Positions 35,801-44,800 of a DNA stretch of 64,000 bases are shown in pieces. The position numbers and the translations under genes were made by a program. The notes under the pieces were generated by a model that saw nothing but the letters and a program-made list of their open reading frames with translations, had not been told where the DNA came from and ran no database searches. Position 1 is the first letter of the stretch. Each line of letters begins with the position of its first letter. Source of the stretch: Microplitis mediator (taxonomy: Eukaryota; Arthropoda; Insecta; Hymenoptera; Braconidae); assembly GCF_029852145.1 (NCBI RefSeq), contig NC_079971.1, forward strand, positions 8,921,697-8,985,696, written 5' to 3'.

Positions 35801-38800
35801 TTATTAATATTAATATGTACTATAATTTAATATTAATAAATGGTTTATGATGGTATATTTTATTTTAGGAAACTCAATTAGTTACGAAATAACGTTTTCG
35901 TCGGGTAGTTTCCATGTTGAGCACTTAAATGAAACGGTAAATAATGAAAATGTGAATGGTCATGTCCAAAACAAAAATGTTTCAGATTAAAAATTTTGTT
36001 ACTTAAGTAATTTCTATTTAAGATACATAAAATTTTTTTAATAATTACTTAACTACTGTAATAATTACTTTACTATAAAAATAAAATTCATAATCGAAAA
36101 TTAAACGTTTAAAAAATAGTATTAGTCAATCAAAAAAAAATTTTGGTACATTTCATAAATATTGTACATCTAGTCTTCATCCATTGTATTTCGAGGATTG
36201 ATGTGAGCACGTTGTTTGGTTTTCTAAGGCTCGATCCAGATCTGAATCTGACGTTTCTGAAGACTTGACCCAAGCCTGGTTCTTTTTTTCCCGACGCTCA
36301 GCTCAAGCCTCGATTTCTTGTTTCCCGAGGCTCGGCCCAAGCCTGATTTTTTTGTTTCTCGAGGCTGGGAACATGGCCATCATCCAAGGCTTGGACCAAG
36401 GCTCGCGCAACGGTTCGACCCAGGCTCGAGCCAAAGCTTGGTAGCATTGGCTGACGACTGGCTGAGGTCTAGTCCAAGTCTTGCCCAATGGTTCCTTCCT
36501 ACCAGGGCTCTCAACAGCCACCTCTAAATATCAATATTAAGAGCTCAAATTTCAACTGGCGCCATATTTTAAGATACCTTTTTCGATTTTTTAATGCTCA
36601 TCAAAAAAAAAAAAAAAAAAAAAAAAAAAAACATAGTCCCCTAATTTGAAACAGTCTAACATATATATATACAACTTGTATTACAGGTTTACGTCAATAA
36701 ATATATCTATTGTCGCAATCTAAAAACAAGTTTTTACAGAAAGTTACGATCGAGTTGCTTGCAGTTCTATTAAACAACAAAAATTAATTTCGAATTCAAT
36801 GTAAGTTAACGTAAATATATGTGTACGTCGAATTTCTATAGTTATTTGAGCATCAAAATATGGCAATATATTTGCGTAAGGCTCTCGTAAACTTGGCGAT
36901 CATGATTGATAAAAATATTCTGTTGTTTCTATTCCATTCTCTTTCATTTTTATTATCTTTTGTTACAGTTGCTTGAGCCCAAGATCTGCTTTTTTTTATG
37001 AATTCCCGCCAAACGGTGAGTAAAATATTCTTGACTTTTTTTGTCAGAATTAAGTTTTTCCATGATAATGAATTGACAACAATTATTGAGTGAATTTGAA
37101 TATTAAGGGCGAAATATGTTGCAAACGATTTTCGTCAGAATTAAATTCTTTATTCATGGGGGAAAAATATCATAGATTATCTGTATCAAATGCTCATAAA
37201 AATGCTCTTTAAAAAAGTAATATTCTGATCGATTTCAAGAGCCTGACATGAAGATGGAAATAACTAGAAAACAATGCGGAATTTGAAAAAACTTTATTGA
37301 AAATAACATTCCGGGAATAGAATTGTATACAAAAAAGATCCCACGGCAGTTTGTGATAAGTCTGATAGTTTTACTAGAAAAGTAAAAAGATCTTGAAATT
37401 TACGATAAACTTGAATTCTAGCTCCAATATCTTTTGAACAGATTTATCAAAAAATGATAAGAGACTTTTTTGCAATGGAGGTGCAGTGGAAAACTACAGA
37501 GAAAATTTAGCCTGTACAATTTCGGTTTGAGTGAAGCTCCAGTGATCGATAAAATTCCCATTTTACCGATATCTGGATCTTCATCCCGCGCCTAACGGTC
37601 AGAGATCTCCGTTCGAACCCGACGCGTGGCTAAGCGGTCACCCAGCCAAGTAGTAATCATGCTCGATGCTATTTGACTTTGGTGATCACCTGAGCCACGC
37701 GCGTGCCAAACGGCTGCCTCGGCCGTTGATAATTATCTAAAAAAATATATTTATGGGTTGTCATCAGTATTTAACACTAAGATATGCTAAATACTGATAA
37801 ATTTTCGAAGCTTGTTTTCTCAAGGTATTACATTGCAAACAATAGTAATAAACGATACGTCAACATTTTTAAGAGCGTTCAAATGTGCTGAGTGACGATT
37901 CTCAATGTATAATAAATAGTTATGATAGTGAAAATCGAAAGTTTCATTGAAGATTGTAGGTTACCGCTAAGAATCATTAGTTTCACTCAATGGTGCATGG
38001 TGACAACGCCGCACATGAATTAAAGTGAATGATTAGCTTTATCGCAATATTTGTATAGATAAATTATTATTCTCAATACTCATAAAATTCAAGTAGATAT
38101 TTATTGATTTTCATTTTATTGATTGATGTTGCAGAACAAGATCTGAATACAAGTAAAAAAAAAACAACTTTTTCCCGTTTGTTAAAAGGACTAAAAACGC
38201 ACAGAAAAGAAAAGCAGAGCCAGTCACAAGCTTCACCAAAATATACCGGACGAACGAAAATAGGTGTTCCACAGAGGGTATGTTTGGCCACATGGTCTTT
38301 ATAATTGATTTCGTTTGCAAACTTCCCAGTTCCATTAGAATAAAAATGCACAAAAGAACAGAATTATTAGTCCATTAGAAATGTGCAAAAAATTTCAAAA
38401 GTTTTGAACTTACGAATAAAAAAAAGTTGGATTTCATTTTTGATGAAAATCGTGATTTTTTCATTTTTTAGGACGGACCGATAAGTATAGGGAAACAAAG
38501 AATACATATGTTCGAATAAAATTTCATCCTCTGTGAAAAAGGTCCTTAGACCTAAGTTGCTCCAACCGATAGTTTATGAGTTACAGCAATTTTTATAATT
38601 GACAATGTAAATGGATTTAAATATCATTATTTTCTATTTTTTATTATTACAATTAATCAAAATTAAAACACAATTTTTTGAAAAAATTGATTCGTAAATG
38701 CAAATAACTAAAGAGCGTATTGGAATGTCGCAAAATTTTTAACAGATATTTAGTAGGAATCGAAATGGCCCTGATTAAACAAAACGATTTGTGACGATTA

Positions 38801-41800
38801 AAAACGATTAAAAATTTAATCATCATCAATCGTCATAATTGTCATGGTTTTTCACATTTAATCGTCTCTAATCGTCAAAAGACAATTTATTATTTTACGA
38901 TTAAAAACGATTCATGAAGATTAAAATTTCAAATCGTCATAAATCGTTTTTAATCTTTATGCGTAACCAGAAATTTCTATATTATTTTACGATTAAAGAC
39001 GATTAATGACGATTTAAAACGATTCAAACCGACGACGCTTTACCTTTTTTTCGTATTCAAAAAACTCTTACAACTGATTTCATCGTAAACAATTATAATT
39101 TATTGTAAATGTATACTATTTGAGCTATTCAAAAATTGATTATACAATAATCTTGATGACTTTTAACTACATTTGAATTCCATTAAGTCTGACCGGTTCT
39201 GTAACAATTCAACCACAGACAATTCAACTGCGACATTTCAATCGACGACAGTTTAACCAAACAACATTTTAACCAGTGTTATTTCAACCGGATGTTAGTT
39301 TAACTGCATTAACCGCAGTTTATTGTAATGTTATAATTTATTAGGTAATCCGAAGAAATAGATCGAAAAATCGATTTTTCAAGCGATTATTGATTTCAGG
39401 TAGTTTTTGATTCGATCATGTTTTTCAATGTTTTCAATTCCAAGGGGTGGAGCCCCAGTAGGGGTTGAGAGGTGAAGCTCCTCGTATAAAGATGAGAATT
39501 CATTATTTCGCGAACGTAACAACAGATGGAAAAAAAAAATTTCTTTTTGTCATTTTTCATTGGTATTTGTTGAACATATCATTGTTTTAGAGGATGCATT
39601 CGAGGATGTTATCGTGAAAATCTGGGTTTGACTCCTAGCTTGTTTCTAATCTCAGAAATTCTTTTCAAGATGATCTTTGCATTCAATGAATACAAAAATA
39701 TTGTGTTTAATGAATTTTCTTGTTAAAAAAAACATAATTTATTATTTAATGATTACTCTCGCAGATTTGAATCACGGTGGAAACACGGTGGGTTTGTTCC
39801 ATTTTACCACTGTGATTACGCGGTGTATCCACCATGATTCCACGGTGGCTTTACCACTGTGTATACACGGTGTTTTCTCTGTGATTACGTGGTGGATACA
39901 GCGTGGAACCATGGTGGTGAAATAGCACAAAGCCACCGTGGAATCACGGTGGATACACCGCGTAATCACAGTGGAAACACCGTGTATACCCGGTGGTGAA
40001 ATGGAACAAACCCACCGTGTAACCACGGTGGATCCACGGTGTTTACACTTCCACGGTGTTTCCACCGTGATTCAAATCTGCGAGGGTATTTCGAAATTAA
40101 ATCACCTATGAGTCTAGATTATAGTTTGTAAATTCTAGAAAAAGCAATGGCTTGTGTTCATTCCACGGTTAATAAATCTTGCTGTCAAACTGACATCCAG
40201 TTGAAATATCACTGGTTAAATTGTCGTTCGGTTAAACTGTCGTCGATTGAAATGTTGTGGTTGAATTGTTTGTGGTTGAATTGTTACAGAACCAGCTATT
40301 TGAAAAGCCACAAAATTCTACTCGAAAACGAAATAATACTAAAACTGAAAAATACAACTAGATAACAAACTATAGTATATCTGTCGTGTAAGCGTGATAA
40401 GAGAAGACTTTTCCATCATTGCCTTCAAAGAAATTGAGATAAAATTATTTCGTTGATTATTTTTCGTTATTATATTCGTTTCTTGAATTTTCATTAGAAA
40501 CGAGCTGTAATGATTTATTTTCGTTTTATTTCAGGTAGATACACCAGACAGCGTACTCCAAAGTGGACTTGACTTAGGTCCTGAAATAAGTCATACCGTT
40601 CTTCGTTCCATTGTGGACCCAAAAGATTTTGATAGACTAAGATACTTTCAAATGAATAGCGGTCAGTCTAACAGTTTTGAAGAAACTATCCATAGGGTAA
40701 GCTTGCATTTCATTGATAAAATTTATAATAATTTATCATGCATATTGAATGCAATGAAATAGTTCTCCATAAATCGTCTTAAGGATGACACCTTACTAAG
40801 TTTATAATTCATTGCAATTTTTTTTTTATTTCGATTGTTAGAATTAATTGTAAGACTTGCTATAAAATAGATCTTCAATGGGAAGCTTAAAATTCCAAGG
40901 TCACTATCAATTGGGCATTATTTCAAATAGAGCCGTTCACTATTTAGGTCTTGAATTTTTGAACTCTTTCCCAACATTCATCAAGTTTCTTCATACTATA
41001 AAATAACGTATTATCACAATAAGCAATTCATTTATTGCCCTATGTCTATAATCGCATAATTAATCAGCTTATACGCAGCAAATCGAAGTTTTTTTGAATA
41101 AATGAAAAAAAAAAAAGATTAACTGGCAACAAGCATTTGAATACAAAGAGCATATGACCATCCATGATGAATTTCGAACATACCAGACAATACAAAACGA
41201 AAAAACCTAGTCGATGCTGCATTATTCTGTGTATGCAGTGCTTTGATGCATAGTTACTATTCAGATTTTGGGAACGTTGCTTCATGGAATTGGAGAAGAC
41301 TGCGTGGAAATTGGTCAGCTCCTGAACGGCTCGATTACCATAGTGAAGTGGGTTAAGTCTGAAAATACTTCGTAATAGTATGTGGAGTGTGATTTCAGAC
41401 AATGTAACGTGCTAATGTGCCAAGTGCTATGTTACTGGTGATTGGTCATTGTCACCTGAGAAATGGTCACCCATGAAACGATCCTGTTTACATCCTAGAC
41501 TGCATTAGGTCTGAAAATAATGCATAATCGTGTAAAATGCGATTTCAGACAAAGTTAAGTGCTAAAGTGCCAGATGTTATGTTATTGATAATTGGTCATT
41601 GTCACCTGAGAATTGCTCACCTGTCAAGCAAACCTAATTATATCCTGGAATGCGTGTAAACTGAAAATACTGCATTGTTTCGTTTGAAATGTATTTTGCA
41701 GCATAGTCACTAGATAGATCTTTGCAATATAAGTGTACATATTTTTTTTCAGATAAAATTTCGATCAGATCTTCTAGTTCTATTATTCTCCTTTCGGACT

Positions 41801-44800
41801 TTTCAAAACAATTATTTTGCCATTAGTTAGTTGAATCATCATCAACTTTTCCTGAATTCCATTGTTCAAGTGTTTTCCTTATTTGCTGTCTTTCAATCGG
41901 TTAAACAGTCACTAAATAAACTATCTTTACAAAACTCGACGTCATTGGTAACCGTAAAAAAAAACCATGTGGCTTCTTGGCTTGTCGTTTCTACTGCATT
42001 GACCATATCAATACTATGCATGCGAGTAATCTCTATGATGTCGAACTCGGGATGTTCATCCATTACTTTGATGATTTTACGCTGAAGATTACTAATCCCT
42101 TGTTTGGTAAACATCGTATGCAGCACACGAGTACTCGTCAGTTATAAACTGAATATCCATATTCGAACCGAGAAGATGTAAAACAAATGGATTGGCTTGA
42201 TCCATTTCTCGGTTGTTTGTCGCTCAACCCTTAGCGGCTACACCTCAGTCAGGCCACATAATGGCTACATGGGGTAACACATTACCTCACGCTGAAAAAC
42301 CTATTTGTACAAGACATGTGGGTGTTTTAAGACTTCCAACCGACTGTTTTCGGTTCGTTGAAGAGTTTTTCAACTTTTTTAATTATTTTCATCAGCCAAT
42401 TTAAAGATGGCTTTCTAAAAACTGGTCATATGTGTAAAAATTCAGCGAAAATGGCTTTTTTTCTGAAAAAAATTCATTACTCCGCCATTCTGCAACATTA
42501 AGGGCTGAAAGTTTCCCGAGATGCTCTAAACTTTGATTTGGCTTGAATAAGAAGAGCGCTTAAAGGCCCGGAAAGTCGAAAATTCATCAAGGATGAACAA
42601 GCGGGTAATATCTTGTTGGGTACCCGAAAGAGAACAAGTGGAGGAAGTCTTTTACATAGGGTATGGGGAGAAGTTGCGTTCCACCACTTATCCATAAGCA
42701 ACCATGTTGACCAGCACTAGGAGACTGGTACCACGGGGGGCCTTTCCAAGCCCACTTCGATCAGACTCTCTTTATTTCTTGAGATGGTCTTGGTGTTTGG
42801 CCCACAGAGGTAGCAACTATCAATATTTTTGTCATTTTAATTTATTTGCCACTTTTTTTTTTAATCATTTGTCCTTTTATTATTATCATTTTCTCACCTC
42901 CAGGCGGAAAGCGTCAACTTTTGTCCCGCTGTGCAAAACGAAGTTGCCGCTTTCCGCCTCCGTCGAGGAGAAAAATAGTATACACTCCTCGGGAAGTAAA
43001 TAAGAAAGCCTCAGATCACATGTTTGTTGACCTCGGCTTCGCCTCGACCAACAATTACATGTGATCTGAGACATTTCTTACTTTACTTCCCTAGGTGTGT
43101 AATATACTATTGATTTGTTTTCAATGTCTTGTTCACATTCTTGTTATGTATAATTTATTAATATAATGAATCCGAATAAACAAAATAATATTAAAATAAA
43201 CATTAAATACAAAAATCAAGTATATTCTTGTGATGAATTTATAATTGTCACATCCAAATTCATTTATTTGAGGATTTTCTATGTTAATGACTATGTATTC
43301 ATTGTATACTTGTTGAATGTTTCAGTTAAAAATGCAGGATGCCTTGAAGCAGAAAGAGCGCTTCCATAAAGAGCACGAGGAGGTAAAAAAGTTTCCAGTA
43401 TATTCATTTTAATGTTAATTGCACATGTTTAAAAGTTTCACGATTTTTAAAAAAAGTTTATCTTTTGACTATTAAGGTTCATATAACTTTGAATCGAAAA
43501 CTTATAGAAAATTTGTATAGAATGTGTTTTAAAGCTGATTCAATAAGCTTCAATTTTTTAACTTAATCTTAACATTTTCGCTATTCTTTTCAATTATTTA
43601 AGAGCTATGGAACATTTTTTATACATAGAAAAAAAATCTGTTATAGCTTCAACTCGCCCTGATTAAACAATCTCATTTGAAATAATTCAAAATAATTAGA
43701 AATTCTCGACTTTGAATTATTTTAAATCATAAAATCATATTAAATCTTCCGAGAAAAACGAATCATATATGGTCATGCATGGCCATATATGTATAATGTA
43801 TGGCAATACATGACCAAATGTGGCTAGATATAGTTTCCGAATGATTTCATACATGGCTGTGTATGGTTATTAGGGTGCTTCATTTCGGAGCCAGATTTTT
43901 TTTTTCAAGCCCTCGCAGATTTGAATCACGCCGGAAACACGGTGGGTTTGTTCCATTTTACCACTGTGATTACGCGGTGGTGAAATGGAACAAACCCACC
44001 GTGTAACCCCGGTGGATCCACGGTGTTTACACTTCTACGGTGTTTCCACCGTGATTCAAATTTGCGAGGGAGTGCATGTGAAAAAAATCATGGTTCAACA
44101 CAAAAAAAAATTTTCGCGCAAGAAAAAAAAATTCTATGTCGATTACAGACCTAGCTCATTGAAAAATTCGATTTTCCCATTTAAATAACATGGGGAAAAT
44201 TTTTATTTTAGCTTCAAGTATTTTTAACCTTGTTAACAAATCAATAGATCAAATAGACTAATACATCTTTTTGTAGGACATTGAACGCTCTACAAAAGAG
44301 GTCTCTTATCATTTTTCGATAAATCCATCTGTTTTAGAGTTATTAGAGCTCGAAGTAAAGTTGGAGATCGTTTTACTTTTCCGGTGAAACTATCAGACTT
44401 ATCACAAAATGTTATCGGATCTTTTTTGTTGCCAATTTCATTCTCTACAAATTATTATCAGTACAATTTTTTTCAAATTCCGTATTGTTTTCTAGTTATT
44501 TTCATTTTCATTTCAAGCTCTGAAAAAAGTGGTTCTGGTCGATTTCAAGAGCTTGACATTAAAATGATCATAACTTGAAAACAATATGGAATTCCAAAAA
44601 AACTTTATTGGTAATAATTTGTCAGGAATAAAATTATCTATAAAAAAAGTTTTTATAACATTTTGTGATAAGTCTGATAGTTCTGCCAGAAAAGTAATAA
44701 GATATCGAAATTCACTATAAATTTAAGTTCAAGCTGAATAAACTTTCGAAGAAATGGATTAATCAAAAAATGATTGGTGTCATTTTTTTAGAGCGTTCGA

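Noticed and set aside
36303..36527. Mirror open frames of about 70 codons on both strands
   Set aside because: Both follow the AAGCCTGG repeat array; a repeat with no stops in several frames is enough to explain them.
32879..38135. Direct splice of SAM exon 3 to exon 5
   Set aside because: Phases 2 and 1 do not match and the product would stop within seven codons; the 47-nt exon resolves it.
41064..41402. 112-codon minus-strand frame and neighbours to 42126
   Set aside because: Partly overlaps a tandem repeat, with opposing frames on the other strand and no recognisable motif.
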